This document shows positions 17,315 to 27,632 of a DNA stretch of 48,994 bases, piece by piece; position 1 is the stretch's first letter; each line of letters begins with the position of its first letter. This DNA is from Rhodospirillaceae bacterium (GTDB taxonomy: Bacteria; Pseudomonadota; Alphaproteobacteria; CACIAM-22H2). The DNA is taken from contig JALHMR010000039.1 in assembly GCA_022843945.1 (NCBI GenBank), positions 1 to 48,994 of the forward strand, read 5' to 3'. Made by a program: the position numbers and the translations under genes. A model generated the notes under the pieces. That model ran no database searches. It had not been told where the DNA came from and was given only the letters and a program-made list of their open reading frames with translations.

Positions 17315-20170
17315 ATGCAGTCAAAAATCGTTATTCGCGGCGCGCGCGAGCACAACCTCAAAAACGTCGATGTCGAGATGCCCCGCGACAGCCTCGTCGT
17401 GGTCACCGGGCTCTCCGGCTCCGGCAAATCGTCGCTCGCCTTCGACACGATCTACGCCGAGGGCCAGCGCCGCTACGTCGAAAGCCTGTCCGCCTACGCG
17501 CGTCAGTTCCTCGAGCTGATGGAGAAGCCGGACGTCGACTCAATCGAAGGGCTCTCGCCGGCCATCTCGATCGAGCAGAAGACCACCTCGCGCAACCCAC
17601 GCTCGACCGTCGGAACGGTCACCGAGATCTACGACTATCTGCGCCTGCTCTACGCGCGCATCGGGATCCCCTACTCGCCGGCCACCGGCCTGCCGATCGA
17701 GGCCCAGACCGTCAGCCAGATGGTCGACCGCATCATGGCGATGAAGGACGGCACGCGGCTCTATCTGCTCGCACCCATCGTGCGCGGCCGCAAGGGCGAG
17801 TATCGCAAGGAGCTCCAGGATCTGCAGAAGCGCGGCTTCCAGCGCGTCAAGGTCGACGGCAAGCTGCACGAGATCGACGCCGTCCCGGCGCTCAACAAGA
17901 AGCTCAAGCATGATATCGAGGTGGTGGTCGACCGCCTGGTGGTGCGCCCCGACCTCGGCAACCGCCTGGCTGACTCGATCGAGACCGCCCTGTCGCTGGC
18001 CGACGGGCTGCTGTTTGCCGAGAACGCGGACACGGGCGAGCGCACGACCTTCTCCGCCAAGTTCGCCTGCCCGGTTTCGGGGTTCACCATCGACGAGATC
18101 GAGCCGCGGCTGTTCTCGTTCAACAACCCGTTCGGCGCCTGCCCGGCCTGCGACGGCCTGGGCGAGAAGCTCTACATGGACCCCGAGCTCGTGGTCCCCG
18201 ACGCGCGCCTCAGTCTGCGCGAAGGCGCGATTGCGCCGTGGGCCGCCACGCCCTCGCAGTATTACGACCAGACCCTCGACGGCCTGGCCCGGCATTTCAG
18301 GATCGCGGTGGAGACGCCCTTCAAGGAGCTGAAGAAGGACGTCCAGCAGCAGATCCTGTTCGGCACCGGCGACAAGGCGGTGAAGATCGCCTATTCCGAC
18401 GGACTGCGCTCCTACACCACCGACAAGCCCTTCGAAGGCGTGATCACCAATCTCGAGCGCCGCTGGCGCGAGACGGACAGCGCCTGGATCAAGGACGAGC
18501 TCAGCCGCTACCAGTCGGCGAAGCCCTGCGAGGTCTGCCAGGGCGACCGCCTGAAGCCGGAAGCGCTCGCGGTCAAGATCAAGGGCAAGCACATCAGCCA
18601 GGTCACGGCGCTGTCGATCGACGAGGCGGCCGCCTGGTTCGGCGAGCTGTCGCCGTCGCTCTCCGCCAAGCACAAGGAGATCGCAGCCCGCATCCTCAAG
18701 GAGATCAACAGCCGGCTCGGCTTCCTGGTCAATGTCGGCCTCGAATACCTGACGCTCTCGCGCGCCTCGGGCACGCTGTCGGGCGGCGAGAGCCAGCGTA
18801 TCCGCCTCGCCTCACAGATCGGCTCCGGCCTGACCGGCGTTTTATATGTGCTGGACGAACCTTCGATCGGCCTGCACCAGCGCGACAATGCGCGGCTGCT
18901 GGCAACCCTCAAGCGCCTGCGCGATCTCGGCAATACGGTGATCGTCGTCGAGCACGACGAGGACGCCATCCGCGAGGCGGACTACCTGGTCGATCTCGGG
19001 CCGGGCGCCGGTATCCACGGTGGCAAGATCATCGCCGCCGGCACTCCGGAAGAGGTCATGCGCCGGCCGGAAAGCCTGACCGCGCAATATCTCACCGGCC
19101 TGAAGCAGATCGAAATCCCGCGTACCCGCCGTCCCGGCCACAAGGGGCAACGCATTCGTGTGCGCGGCGCCAAGGCCAACAACCTTGCCAATATCAGCGT
19201 CGATTTCCCGCTGGGCACCTTCACCTGCGTGACCGGCGTGTCGGGCGGCGGCAAATCCACCCTGGTCATCGAAACGCTCTACAAGAGCCTCGCCCGGCGC
19301 CTGCACGGCGCGCGCGAGCTGCCCGGCACCCATGACGGGATCGACGGCATCGAGTTCATCGACAAGATCGTCGATATTGATCAGTCGCCCATCGGGCGCA
19401 CCCCGCGCTCCAACCCGGCGACCTATACTGGCGCCTTCACCCCGATCCGCGACTGGTTCGCCGGCCTGCCGGAAGCCAAGGCGCGCGGCTATGCCGCCGG
19501 CCGCTTCTCCTTCAACGTCAAGGGAGGCCGCTGCGAGGCCTGCCAGGGCGACGGCGTCATCAAGATCGAGATGCACTTTCTCCCGGATGTCTACGTGCAG
19601 TGCGATGCCTGCCACGGCAAGCGCTATAACCGCGAGACGCTCGAGGTGAAATTCAAGGACAAGTCCATCGCCGAGGTCCTGGAGATGACGGTCGACGAAG
19701 GGGCTGACTTCTTCGCGGCCGTGCCGGCGATCCGCGAGAAGATGGTCACCCTTAAGCGCGTCGGCCTCGGCTACATCCATATCGGGCAGCAGGCCACGAC
19801 GCTTTCAGGCGGCGAAGCCCAGCGCGTCAAGCTGGCCAAGGAGCTGGCGCGACGGGCGACCGGCAAGACGCTCTACATCCTCGACGAGCCGACGACCGGC
19901 CTACATTTCGAGGATGTGCGCAAGCTGCTCGACGTGCTTCACGCCCTGGTCGAGACAGGCAACACGGTGCTGGTCATCGAGCACAACCTCGAAGTGATCA
20001 AGACCGCCGACTGGATCATCGATATGGGTCCGGAGGGCGGCGCCAAAGGTGGCCGGGTCGTCGCCAGTGGTCCGCCCGAGGCGATCGCCGCCACCAAAGG
20101 CAGCTATACGGGCCAGCACCTGGCGCCTTATCTCGCGCGCACCGGCCAGAAGACCCGCAAACGAGCCTGA
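17315..20170 (+). CDS. uvrA: UvrABC excinuclease subunit A
   Basis: The 951-residue protein is a full-length UvrA with two ABC ATPase halves: Walker [10 protein letters not shown] near the start and GVSGGGKST in the second half, two LSGGE signatures, and the zinc-finger cysteines ([35 protein letters not shown]). It finds DNA damage and loads UvrB. ATG 17315 gives the usual [17 protein letters not shown] start; the open frame 23 codons upstream crosses the leader hairpin and is not coding. I looked for the alphaproteobacterial LexA box (GTTC, seven bases, GTTC) upstream and found only an imperfect TTCTC/GAGAA palindrome near 17216-17230. Confidence 0.98.
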   Translation: MQSKIVIRGAREHNLKNVDVEMPRDSLVVVTGLSGSGKSSLAFDTIYAEGQRRYVESLSAYARQFLELMEKPDVDSIEGLSPAISIEQKTTSRNPRSTVGTVTEIYDYLRLLYARIGIPYSPATGLPIEAQTVSQMVDRIMAMKDGTRLYLLAPIVRGRKGEYRKELQDLQKRGFQRVKVDGKLHEIDAVPALNKKLKHDIEVVVDRLVVRPDLGNRLADSIETALSLADGLLFAENADTGERTTFSAKFACPVSGFTIDEIEPRLFSFNNPFGACPACDGLGEKLYMDPELVVPDARLSLREGAIAPWAATPSQYYDQTLDGLARHFRIAVETPFKELKKDVQQQILFGTGDKAVKIAYSDGLRSYTTDKPFEGVITNLERRWRETDSAWIKDELSRYQSAKPCEVCQGDRLKPEALAVKIKGKHISQVTALSIDEAAAWFGELSPSLSAKHKEIAARILKEINSRLGFLVNVGLEYLTLSRASGTLSGGESQRIRLASQIGSGLTGVLYVLDEPSIGLHQRDNARLLATLKRLRDLGNTVIVVEHDEDAIREADYLVDLGPGAGIHGGKIIAAGTPEEVMRRPESLTAQYLTGLKQIEIPRTRRPGHKGQRIRVRGAKANNLANISVDFPLGTFTCVTGVSGGGKSTLVIETLYKSLARRLHGARELPGTHDGIDGIEFIDKIVDIDQSPIGRTPRSNPATYTGAFTPIRDWFAGLPEAKARGYAAGRFSFNVKGGRCEACQGDGVIKIEMHFLPDVYVQCDACHGKRYNRETLEVKFKDKSIAEVLEMTVDEGADFFAAVPAIREKMVTLKRVGLGYIHIGQQATTLSGGEAQRVKLAKELARRATGKTLYILDEPTTGLHFEDVRKLLDVLHALVETGNTVLVIEHNLEVIKTADWIIDMGPEGGAKGGRVVASGPPEAIAATKGSYTGQHLAPYLARTGQKTRKRA

Positions 20171-20579
20171 TACCGGCCGCGGGGCACCGCGCCGCAGAGC
20201 GGCAAAGCGCCGTGATTCCTCTGAAACAACGCGACCGATCAGGGAACTCCCGTGCCCGGCGCGCCGCCCATCCATTAGAGGTAGTCTTCGCCGGGCTTTC
20301 GGCACTAGGCCCGGTGCTTCGGCGTCAAGCGACACCATAGGCGGCCCTCTGCTCAACCGGCCGGTGCTCAACAGCCGGGCGGGCCGGCGAATTGCAACCC
20401 ACCCCTTACTTTTGTCGGCGCCCATGTTTGTCTCGGGCTTATCCCCTTTTGTCCGGCCTTTCCACGGCACCCCTTCCCGCGTGAATTCGTTATTGGGTTC
20501 GTTAGTGAACAGACGCCCCGCCATCATTTCGTCACCGTGCGCCCCGGGGACGGAGGTGGCCAACCGAGTCGCCTCGCGT
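20171..20579 (+). other. Intergenic region upstream of the Crp/Fnr-family gene
   Basis: These 409 bases follow uvrA. The frame of the downstream regulator stays open through the whole stretch, but its translation is Arg/Pro/Ser-rich without any recognisable domain, so I treat it as non-coding. The part from 20390 to 20500 is less GC-rich and probably holds the regulator's promoter. No repeat, tRNA or terminator with a T-tract is evident. Confidence 0.5.
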
Positions 20580-21329
20580 ATGGAACAGGGACTGGTTTCC
20601 GAAATGGCTCGAACGAAAGCCAAGCCGCACGACGGCAACCGGCTGCTCGCGGCCTTGGGCCGGGAAGACGCCGAACGCCTCGGACCGCATATGCAGGAGG
20701 TCGAGGTGGAGCCACGCCAGGTTCTGCTCGAACCCGGGCGCGCGGCGTCGCGCACTTACTTCCTTCACGACGCTTTCGTCTCCGTGCTCACCTCATTCGA
20801 GGACGGCCCGGCCATCGAGACCGCGACCATCGGGCCGGAGGGTGCGGTTGGCCTGCCGCAGTTCAGCAGTCATCACGTCTCGCCCAGCCGGGCGGTGGTT
20901 CAAAGTGCCGGCAAGGCGACCGTGATCACCGCCGACAAGCTGCTGAAGGCGATGAACGAAAGCGCCAGCTTGCGTGTGCTGTTCGGAAAGTACGCCCAGG
21001 CGTTTGTCGCGCAGATCCAACAGACCGTCGCCTGCAACGCCGTTCATTCCACCTCGGAGCGGATGGCGCGCCGGCTTCTGATGTCGGCCGACCGCACCCC
21101 GCCGGGCGGCTTCCCCCTGACGCATGAATGCCTGGCGGACATGCTGGGCGTTGGCCGGCCGACGGTCTCGCTCACCGCGCGCACGCTGCAGACGGCCGGC
21201 TTGATCGAGTACCGGCGCGGCATGATGAAGGTCGTCGACCGGCGTGGCCTCGAGGAGGCGTCATGCCAGTGCTACTCGGTGATCCGCCGCGCCTACGAGC
21301 AGCTCCTGCCGCTCACCTTCAAACGCTAA
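20580..21329 (+). CDS. Crp/Fnr-family transcriptional regulator
   Basis: The 249-residue protein has an N-terminal cyclic-nucleotide-binding-like beta roll (EVEPRQVLLEPGRAASRTYF, then an IGPEGAVGLPQF turn), a long dimer helix, and a C-terminal winged helix-turn-helix (ECLADMLGVGRPTVSLTARTL). Fnr-type iron-sulfur cysteines are absent from the N-terminus, and the cAMP-binding residues of Crp are not conserved, so the signal is unknown. Alternative start: ATG 20604 (MARTKAK). It stands alone between uvrA and the converging 407-residue gene, which it overlaps by four bases at the stop. Confidence 0.9.
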   Translation: MEQGLVSEMARTKAKPHDGNRLLAALGREDAERLGPHMQEVEVEPRQVLLEPGRAASRTYFLHDAFVSVLTSFEDGPAIETATIGPEGAVGLPQFSSHHVSPSRAVVQSAGKATVITADKLLKAMNESASLRVLFGKYAQAFVAQIQQTVACNAVHSTSERMARRLLMSADRTPPGGFPLTHECLADMLGVGRPTVSLTARTLQTAGLIEYRRGMMKVVDRRGLEEASCQCYSVIRRAYEQLLPLTFKR

Positions 21330-22549
21330 GTGGCGATCCCGAGCTTGCTCAGCTGATCGCGGCGGATGGCCTGCGAACGCTTGTTCGTCGCTTCCTCGAA
21401 TTCGGCGCCGAACAGGTGACGGCCGTTGGCGTCGGTGATCTTGGCGACCAGCGCGTTGAGTCCCTCGCGCTCCACCGTTGGATCGTTGGTGCGGACCAGC
21501 GGCTTGTTGGTCGTGTATTCCCGACGCAGGCGATCGAGCAGCACGGCCTTGCTGGAAGGCATGCCGCGGCCGTTGAGCAGGCCGTGGATCATGACAAGCT
21601 GCGGCGTCGCCTTCTTGACCTTCGCGATATCAAGCTTGTTCATCACGAGATCCGCCAGCACGCCCAGGGCGGTGGCCAGGCTGGGCTGCTCGCCCAGCAT
21701 GTCCTGGACCGATGAGCCCGAGCCTAGAAGATCGGAGAGGATATCGTCGAGATGGGCGACCTGAGCGTTGTCGACGTCTTCGGTGACCAGGGCGGCGATC
21801 TGCTCGAGCTTACCGGCGAGACTGCCGGCGCCGTTGAGATAAGCGGTCAGCGCCGTCTTCACCATGTAGCCGCGATCCGCCTCCGGGAACACCGCCTCGA
21901 CGCGGCGGCAGAGCATGGCGAATTCCTTCTCGACGAGCACCGGGATACGCTTGCGCTCGGACATCGTCTCCTGCGCCTTGTACATCACCTGATTCACGAG
22001 CTTGTAGATCTCGTCGATGCGGCCGCGGATATCGCCGTGGCCGGCACCCGACTGCGCCTGCGCCAGCTGAGCCACCGCGCTGGCGATCAGCCCCATGCTG
22101 TCGAGCTTCTTCTGGTAGCTGTAGTTGTGCAGCAACTCGGTCGGCGTGATCATCAGATGGTCAAGGAACTCACGCAGGATGCGGTTCATGACGATGCGCG
22201 ATTCAAGGCCCATGAACTCGGCCATCGTCGTGCAGACCCGCGTCTCCGTGATCTTGCTCGACAGCGTGATCGCCTTCTTCGCCTTCGGCGCCCTTTTCTC
22301 GGTGAAAATCTCCTTCTTGAGCGACAGGCCGCCGCCCATCATTCCGCGGAAGCGGATGACCTTGACCTCTTCGACCTTGTCATCGCTGAACAGCGATTTG
22401 GCGCAGGCAATCGCGTCCTTCTCCGAATCGAAGGAGTTCTCGGTCACCCAATGCTTTTCGTAATAGGCGTGGACTTCGAATTCGACCTGCCGGCCTGGAA
22501 TGGCCGGCCCGCGCTTGCCCCAGCCCGGCGCCCCCGTTGCGTCGCTCAT
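21326..22549 (-). CDS. Conserved-looking protein of unknown function
   Basis: I do not recognise this 407-residue soluble protein. Residues 20-85 look like a small separate domain (VEFEVHAYYEKHWV, then a Ser-Glu-Lys-Asp-Ala helix and VEEVKVIRFRG) that resembles small alpha/beta sensor-like folds. The remainder is helical with no signal peptide, membrane helix or nucleotide-binding motif. It starts six bases after the Sel1-repeat gene, with GAGGGGGC just before the ATG, so the two are almost certainly co-transcribed. No function is proposed. Confidence 0.75.
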   Translation of the reverse strand: MSDATGAPGWGKRGPAIPGRQVEFEVHAYYEKHWVTENSFDSEKDAIACAKSLFSDDKVEEVKVIRFRGMMGGGLSLKKEIFTEKRAPKAKKAITLSSKITETRVCTTMAEFMGLESRIVMNRILREFLDHLMITPTELLHNYSYQKKLDSMGLIASAVAQLAQAQSGAGHGDIRGRIDEIYKLVNQVMYKAQETMSERKRIPVLVEKEFAMLCRRVEAVFPEADRGYMVKTALTAYLNGAGSLAGKLEQIAALVTEDVDNAQVAHLDDILSDLLGSGSSVQDMLGEQPSLATALGVLADLVMNKLDIAKVKKATPQLVMIHGLLNGRGMPSSKAVLLDRLRREYTTNKPLVRTNDPTVEREGLNALVAKITDANGRHLFGAEFEEATNKRSQAIRRDQLSKLGIAT

Positions 22550-22555
22550 GCCCCC

Positions 22556-23617
22556 TCAACCCCCGCGGCGCGCAGGCGCGCCGCCCTTCTTCGCCGTATC
22601 GGCCGGCGGCGCATCATATACCGGATCGGGCCGCACTCCCGGGATCGGTTTCCAGGCGCGGGCCCGTGTCTGCGCCTCGGTAATCTCGCTTGGCATCATG
22701 TTCTTCTGCAACTCGCGCTGGGCCTGCTGGGCCAGCGTACGAACCTCGCCCTGGCCGCGCTGCACCGCGAGGTTGAGCCAGACCAGGGATTCGACGTTCG
22801 TCTCCGGCGAGGCGCTGGAGCCCTCCGCGATCGAGCCGAGCAGCAACTGGGCGCCCGGATGGCCGCGCATCGCCGCGAACTTGAACCATTCCATGGCTGC
22901 GCGCTCGTCCTTCTCGGCGCCGAAACCGGTGTTGAGCCGACGGGCATACTCGTAAGTAGCGTCGACGCTGCCCAGCTCGGCGGCCTTCTTGATCCAGGCG
23001 CTGCCTTCGACGGGATTGAACGGCACGCCAAGACCGCGATCAAGGACGGCGGCCATGGCGATCATCGCCGGCATGTACTCGTTCTCGGCCGCCTTGCGCA
23101 GCCAGTAAAGCATCTGCTCCGGATTCATCGCCACGCCGCGGCCGACCGCATAGGCATTGGCCAGCGCGAACTGGGCCTCGGCATGGTTCTGCGCGGCAGC
23201 CAGCCGATACCAGCGCAAACCCTCGTCGACGTCCCGCTGGACCGGGCCGGCGCCGTTATCCGACATCAGCGCCAGGTAGTACTGCGCCTTGGCGTTGCCG
23301 CGCTGGGCCAGCGGCAGCAGGCGCAAGTAGGCGTCCTGGTAGTTCTTTGAGAGGAACAGGGCCTCGGCGTCGATGAATTCCTTATCGGCGGCGCTGGGCG
23401 GCTTGAATTGGGGCGCGGCCGAAGCCGGCGGCGGGGAGACGGGCCGCGCGGCCTGCGGTGCCGCAGTAGGCGCGGCTGTCGCGGCGGGTGCCGCGGGTGC
23501 AGTGGGTGCGGGCGCTGCCGGGGGCGTGTTCCAGGGCAGCGGTGCCTGAGCCGCTCCAGGACCCGCTAGCAATGCTGAAAAGGCTATTCCAGCAATAACT
23601 TGACGACAAACAGCCAC
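22556..23617 (-). CDS. Exported Sel1-repeat (TPR-like) protein
   Basis: The 353-residue protein has a signal peptide (VIAGIAFSALLAGPGAAQA), then a Pro/Ala-rich linker to about residue 70, then about five Sel1-like repeats from residue 85 to 270 (for example AQYYLALMSDNGAG, AEAQFALANAYAVGRGV, ATYEYARRLNTGFG, AQLLLGSIAEG). Such repeats form a helical protein-binding scaffold in the periplasm. Partners are unknown; the next gene, a 407-residue protein with no signal peptide, is co-transcribed. RidA lies upstream, 74 bases away on the same strand. Confidence 0.9.
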   Translation of the reverse strand: MAVCRQVIAGIAFSALLAGPGAAQAPLPWNTPPAAPAPTAPAAPAATAAPTAAPQAARPVSPPPASAAPQFKPPSAADKEFIDAEALFLSKNYQDAYLRLLPLAQRGNAKAQYYLALMSDNGAGPVQRDVDEGLRWYRLAAAQNHAEAQFALANAYAVGRGVAMNPEQMLYWLRKAAENEYMPAMIAMAAVLDRGLGVPFNPVEGSAWIKKAAELGSVDATYEYARRLNTGFGAEKDERAAMEWFKFAAMRGHPGAQLLLGSIAEGSSASPETNVESLVWLNLAVQRGQGEVRTLAQQAQRELQKNMMPSEITEAQTRARAWKPIPGVRPDPVYDAPPADTAKKGGAPARRGG

Positions 23618-23691
23618 GCGCGCTCCGGCATTCTCCGAGGGCTTGCCCCCTTGTTAAGCCAGAATCGGTTAACGAAGCGTTGTTTTTTAAA

Positions 23692-24084
23692 TCATTTGGC
23701 GGCTTTTGCCGCGACGGCATCGATCTCGATCAGCCAGGCCGGGCTGGCCAAACCGGCCACGATCACCAGGGTCGAGGCCGGTCGGCCGTTGCCAAGGGCC
23801 CGCTCCCGCGCCGTTCGGGTGGAGCCGACATGGTTCTTGTTGGTGATGTAGGTCGTGATCTTGACCAAGTCCTCGACCCCCATGCCGGCAGCCGCGAGGA
23901 TGTTGCGGATATTGGCCCAGCATTGGTCGGCCTGGGCATCGATGCCCTCGCGCGGGGTGCCGTCGGGAGCCACCCCGATCTGCCCTGAGATATGCAGCCA
24001 ACGCGCATCCGGCGGCACCTCGACAGCCTGGCTGTAGCTGCTCGCCGGTTTCGCAACCGTGTTCGGATTGTGAATGGTGTTCAT
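23692..24084 (-). CDS. RidA/YjgF-family protein lacking the catalytic arginine
   Basis: The 130-residue protein has the YjgF fold signature: [38 protein letters not shown], and LIEIDAVA near the C-terminus. In active RidA enzymes an Arg (Arg105 of E. coli, in PARSCVEV) binds the carboxylate of the imine substrate. Here the aligned stretch is PASTLVIV, with Ser in its place. Subgroups of the family without this Arg are known and do not show the usual imine deaminase activity, so I do not give it the gene name ridA. It may bind another small ligand. Confidence 0.88.
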   Translation of the reverse strand: MNTIHNPNTVAKPASSYSQAVEVPPDARWLHISGQIGVAPDGTPREGIDAQADQCWANIRNILAAAGMGVEDLVKITTYITNKNHVGSTRTARERALGNGRPASTLVIVAGLASPAWLIEIDAVAAKAAK

Positions 24085-24176
24085 GCCAGCCCCCTTTAAC
24101 CGAGAGCGCAGGGGTGCTTTTGTACGGCGTTACCGCAATGGTTGCAACCCGCCCTCGCCAGCGATATCTCAACGGG

Positions 24177-25529
24177 ATGCCTTCCTCCAAACCCGTCCAC
24201 GTTATCGGCGGCGGCCTCGCCGGCTCCGAGGCCGCGTGGCAGCTCGCGCGCAGCGGCGTTGGCGTGGTGCTGCACGAGATGCGACCGACGCGGCGTACCG
24301 AAGCGCACGTCACCGATCAGCTGGCCGAGCTCGTCTGCTCCAATTCCTTCCGCTCCGACGACAGCGAGACCAATGCCGTCGGCCTGCTCCATGCCGAGCT
24401 TCGCCGCTGCAACTCGCTGATCCTCAAGGCGGCCGACGCCCACCGCGTCCCGGCCGGCTCGGCGCTCGCCGTGGACCGCGAGGGTTTCGCCGAGGCGGTG
24501 ACCGAAGCACTCGCGGCCGAAGAGAACATCACCGTGTCCCGCGAAGAGATCGCCGCACTGCCGCCCGCCGAATGGGACAATGTCATCATCGCCACCGGCC
24601 CCCTCACCTCGCCCGCACTGGCCGAGGCCGTGCGCGAATTGACCGGCCGCCAATACCTGGCGTTCTTCGATGCCATCGCGCCGATCGTGCACCGCGAGAG
24701 TATCGATTTCTCCAAGGCCTGGTTCCAGTCGCGCTATGACAAAGGAGACGGCAAGGACTACGTGAACTGCCCGTTGGACAAGGAGCAGTACGAGGCCTTC
24801 GTCGCGGCCCTGCTCGACGGCGAGAAGACAGAGTTCAAGGAGTGGGAGTCCAACACGCCCTATTTCGAGGGCTGCCTGCCGATCGAGGTGATGGCCTCGC
24901 GCGGCGTCGATACCTTGCGCTTCGGCCCGATGAAGCCGGTGGGCCTGACCGATCCGAACACCGGCCGGCGTGCCCATGCGGTGGTCCAGCTCCGCCAAGA
25001 CAATGCGCTGGGCACCCTGTTCAACATCGTCGGCTTCCAGACCAAGCTGAAGCACGGTGAACAGAAGCGTGTGTTCCGCATGATCCCGGGCCTGCAGGAC
25101 GCCGAGTTCGCGCGGCTCGGCGGCCTGCATCGCAACACGTTCCTCAATTCACCCCTCCTGCTCGACGGCACTTTGCGGCTGAACGCCGACCCGCGGCTGC
25201 GTTTTGCCGGACAGATCACCGGCGTCGAAGGCTATGTCGAGAGTGCGGCCATCGGCCTGTTGGCCGGGCGTTTCGCCGCCGCCGAGCGCCTCGGCGGCGC
25301 TCCGCAAGTGCCGCCGCAGACCACGGCCCTGGGGGCGCTGCTCGCCCATGTCACCGGCGGCGCCGATGCCGAGACCTTCCAGCCGATGAACTGCAACTTC
25401 GGCCTGTTCCCGCCGCTGGCCGACACGCCGGGCAAGAAGATCCGCGGCGATGACCGCAAGCGCCTGATGAGCGCGCGCGCCCTGGCCGATCTCGACACCT
25501 GGCTCGGGGCAAAAGCGGCGGCGGAATAG
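24177..25529 (+). CDS. trmFO: Methylenetetrahydrofolate--tRNA-(uracil-5-)-methyltransferase
   Basis: The 450-residue protein has the FAD-binding start [39 protein letters not shown], and the C-terminal [20 protein letters not shown] and [10 protein letters not shown] of TrmFO. It makes 5-methyluridine at position 54 of tRNAs with methylene-tetrahydrofolate as carbon donor and FADH2 as reductant. ATG 24177 gives the family N-terminus; the open frame 21 codons upstream is not conserved-looking. It is transcribed divergently from the RidA-family gene, with 92 bases between, and converges with the P450. Confidence 0.97.
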   Translation: MPSSKPVHVIGGGLAGSEAAWQLARSGVGVVLHEMRPTRRTEAHVTDQLAELVCSNSFRSDDSETNAVGLLHAELRRCNSLILKAADAHRVPAGSALAVDREGFAEAVTEALAAEENITVSREEIAALPPAEWDNVIIATGPLTSPALAEAVRELTGRQYLAFFDAIAPIVHRESIDFSKAWFQSRYDKGDGKDYVNCPLDKEQYEAFVAALLDGEKTEFKEWESNTPYFEGCLPIEVMASRGVDTLRFGPMKPVGLTDPNTGRRAHAVVQLRQDNALGTLFNIVGFQTKLKHGEQKRVFRMIPGLQDAEFARLGGLHRNTFLNSPLLLDGTLRLNADPRLRFAGQITGVEGYVESAAIGLLAGRFAAAERLGGAPQVPPQTTALGALLAHVTGGADAETFQPMNCNFGLFPPLADTPGKKIRGDDRKRLMSARALADLDTWLGAKAAAE

Positions 25530-26747
25530 CTAGCTTGCGGTGAAGCGCAGCGGGATTTCCTTGGCGCCGCGCAGCACCAGGTTGTCGCTCCACTCCAGAT
25601 CACTGCGCTCGAGCTCGATATTGTCGAGACGGGCTAACAGCCGGGTGAAGGCGATCTCGCCCTCCAGCCGGGCCAGCGGCGCGCCGATGCAGTAATGCGC
25701 CGAATAGCCGAACGCGATATGGCGGTTGTCGGCGCGCTCCAGATCGAGCCGGTCGGCATCCTTGAACTGCTCGCCGTCGCGGTTGGCGGCGTTGATCATC
25801 AGGAACATCCGGTCGCCGGCGGCGATCCGCCTTCCGCCGTAGGTCACGACCTCCTTGGCGACGCGGGTGACGCTGGCCGCCGGACTGTCGTAGCGCAGCA
25901 GCTCCTCGACCGCTGATTCGGCGATCTCCGGCCGCGCGCGCCACTTGGCGATCTGGTCCGGATGGTTGAGCAGCGCGATCATGCCGTTGCCGATCAGGTT
26001 CGCCGTCGTCTCGTGGCCGGCGAACAGGATCAGCACCGCGGTCGCCACCAGCTCGTCCTCGCTCAGGACCCGACCGCCCTCCTCCGCCGCCACAAGCCCG
26101 CCGATCACATCATCCCGGGGCGCGGAGCGGCGCCGGTCGCGAACGATGGCCCGGAAATAGGCATCCATCTCCGACAGGCCGTAGCAGGCGCGCTCGTATT
26201 TCTGCGGTGTCGCCTGGGCGCCGCCGACAAAGGCCGCCAGGTCGTCCGACCAGCTCTTGAAGCGCCCGACGTCTTTCTCCGGCACACCGAGCATGCCGGC
26301 GATCACCGTGGCGGGCAGCGGATAGGCGAAGTCCGCGATCAGGTCCATGCGGCCGCGCGGCGCGATGCGATCGATCAGCTGATCGACGATCTCACCGATG
26401 CGGCTGCGCAGCTTTTCGATGGCGCGCGGCGTGAACGCCTTGTTCATCAGGCCGCGCAGCCTCGTGTGCACCGGCGGATCGACGAACACGGCCCAGCGGG
26501 TGAGGATGCGCTCCAGCCCGGACATCGCGACGCGGCGCGCCGGCGGCAGGCTTTCCATGAACGGCGTGATGCGATCGGCGGAGAGCTTGGGATCGTGCAG
26601 CGCCGTCCGCACATCGGCGTAGCGCGTCAGCACCCAGCCCTTGAGCACGGGGCTCCAGTAGACCGGGTTCGTCGTCCGCAGCGCGCTGAAGATCGGATAC
26701 GGATCGGCCATCACCTCGGGCCGGCGCGGATCGAAGACGTCGTTCAT
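25530..26747 (-). CDS. Cytochrome P450
   Basis: The 405-residue soluble bacterial P450 has the I-helix oxygen-activation motif AGHETT (243-248), ExxR as ELLR (282-285) and the heme-thiolate loop FGYSAHYCIG with Cys353. The usual second Gly of the loop (FGxGxHxCxG) is Ser here. Overall it looks like the CYP107/CYP109-type class that needs separate ferredoxin partners; none are adjacent. The substrate is not predictable. Stop codons of the P450 and trmFO are adjacent and converging with no gap. Confidence 0.94.
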   Translation of the reverse strand: MNDVFDPRRPEVMADPYPIFSALRTTNPVYWSPVLKGWVLTRYADVRTALHDPKLSADRITPFMESLPPARRVAMSGLERILTRWAVFVDPPVHTRLRGLMNKAFTPRAIEKLRSRIGEIVDQLIDRIAPRGRMDLIADFAYPLPATVIAGMLGVPEKDVGRFKSWSDDLAAFVGGAQATPQKYERACYGLSEMDAYFRAIVRDRRRSAPRDDVIGGLVAAEEGGRVLSEDELVATAVLILFAGHETTANLIGNGMIALLNHPDQIAKWRARPEIAESAVEELLRYDSPAASVTRVAKEVVTYGGRRIAAGDRMFLMINAANRDGEQFKDADRLDLERADNRHIAFGYSAHYCIGAPLARLEGEIAFTRLLARLDNIELERSDLEWSDNLVLRGAKEIPLRFTAS

Positions 26748-26786
26748 GGGCCTGACGTTAGCGCCTCGCCCTGCGAATGCCCAGCT

Positions 26787-27632
26787 TCAGTAGCGCCCTC
26801 GCCAGGCAGCGATGGTCAGGCGCAGGGCGTCACACGGCAGAGGCTGCTGGAGCGACGCGGCAAAGGGATCAAACCCGGCTTTCTGCAGGCGTCGGAGATG
26901 GGCTTCCGCCAGGACCGCGGGCAGCAGCGCCGGCATGGCCGCCCTGGGAACCTCGCGTCGATACTCGCGAGCCGAGACCAGGTGCAGGCGGGCCCGCTCC
27001 GCGACCATGGCCACGACCTCACGCAGTTCCGGTCCGTGCCGCCCCTCGAACAGCAGATCGGTCGACACGCCGGCCGCGCTCATCAGATCGGCCGGCAGGA
27101 ACGAGCGCCGGCGCTGGGCGTGGAACGGCAGGGCCCGCAGCAGCCCGATCAGCGACCAGGCGATTCCCACATGCCGCGCCGCCTCGTCCGCGGCGGGCGT
27201 TGCAGCCTGCAACAGGTCGAGGGCGGCCTGCTGCAGCGCTCCCGATGTCCCTTCGGCGTAGTCTTCCAGCGCCGCGAGGGTCGGCGGTGCCGCATCGTCG
27301 AGATCGAACTCGCGGGCGGTGAGGATGCGCTCTATCAGCGCCGGACGGAGCGGCGTCTCCGCCAGGGTCACGGCCAGGGCCTCGGCCACGGGATGGGCGC
27401 GGATCTTTCCGCCGGCGAAATCGCCGATCGTCTCCCGCCACCACTGCAGGCGCATCTGGCCGATCAGGCTCTCGCTGACCGTCTCCCGGACGCGTGCCAC
27501 TTCCAGGTTGAAGGCGTAAAGCACGAACAGCCGGGAGATCGCCGGCTCGGGCGCCAGCAGCGCGCAAAGGTAGCGCTCGCGGTCGAAGCGCCGGACCTGC
27601 TCCAGGCAGTAGGTTTTGGGATCGTGCGACAT
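26787..27632 (-). CDS. Squalene/phytoene synthase-family protein, NDUFAF6-like (catalytic Asp motifs missing)
   Basis: The protein has the trans-isoprenyl synthase fold but reads LYAFNLEVARVRETVSE and QMRLQWWRETI where true squalene synthases have the first Asp-rich motif DDxxD; this is the pattern of mitochondrial NDUFAF6, an assembly factor of respiratory complex I. It probably is not an enzyme of squalene synthesis. Start ATG 27632 (MSHDPKTYC) or 27647 (MAFPAMSHD) are both plausible. It is divergent from hpnC with only about 50 bases between, so shared regulation with the hopanoid operon is possible. The match to NDUFAF6 is from memory of the pattern. Confidence 0.82.
   Translation of the reverse strand: MSHDPKTYCLEQVRRFDRERYLCALLAPEPAISRLFVLYAFNLEVARVRETVSESLIGQMRLQWWRETIGDFAGGKIRAHPVAEALAVTLAETPLRPALIERILTAREFDLDDAAPPTLAALEDYAEGTSGALQQAALDLLQAATPAADEAARHVGIAWSLIGLLRALPFHAQRRRSFLPADLMSAAGVSTDLLFEGRHGPELREVVAMVAERARLHLVSAREYRREVPRAAMPALLPAVLAEAHLRRLQKAGFDPFAASLQQPLPCDALRLTIAAWRGRY

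Noticed and set aside
17540-18673. Long open frame on - inside uvrA
   Set aside because: Antisense shadow with low-complexity composition; uvrA is unambiguous here.
20049-20579. N-terminal extension of the Crp/Fnr-family gene
   Set aside because: The frame is open back into uvrA but the extra residues look non-coding and the family starts near 20580.
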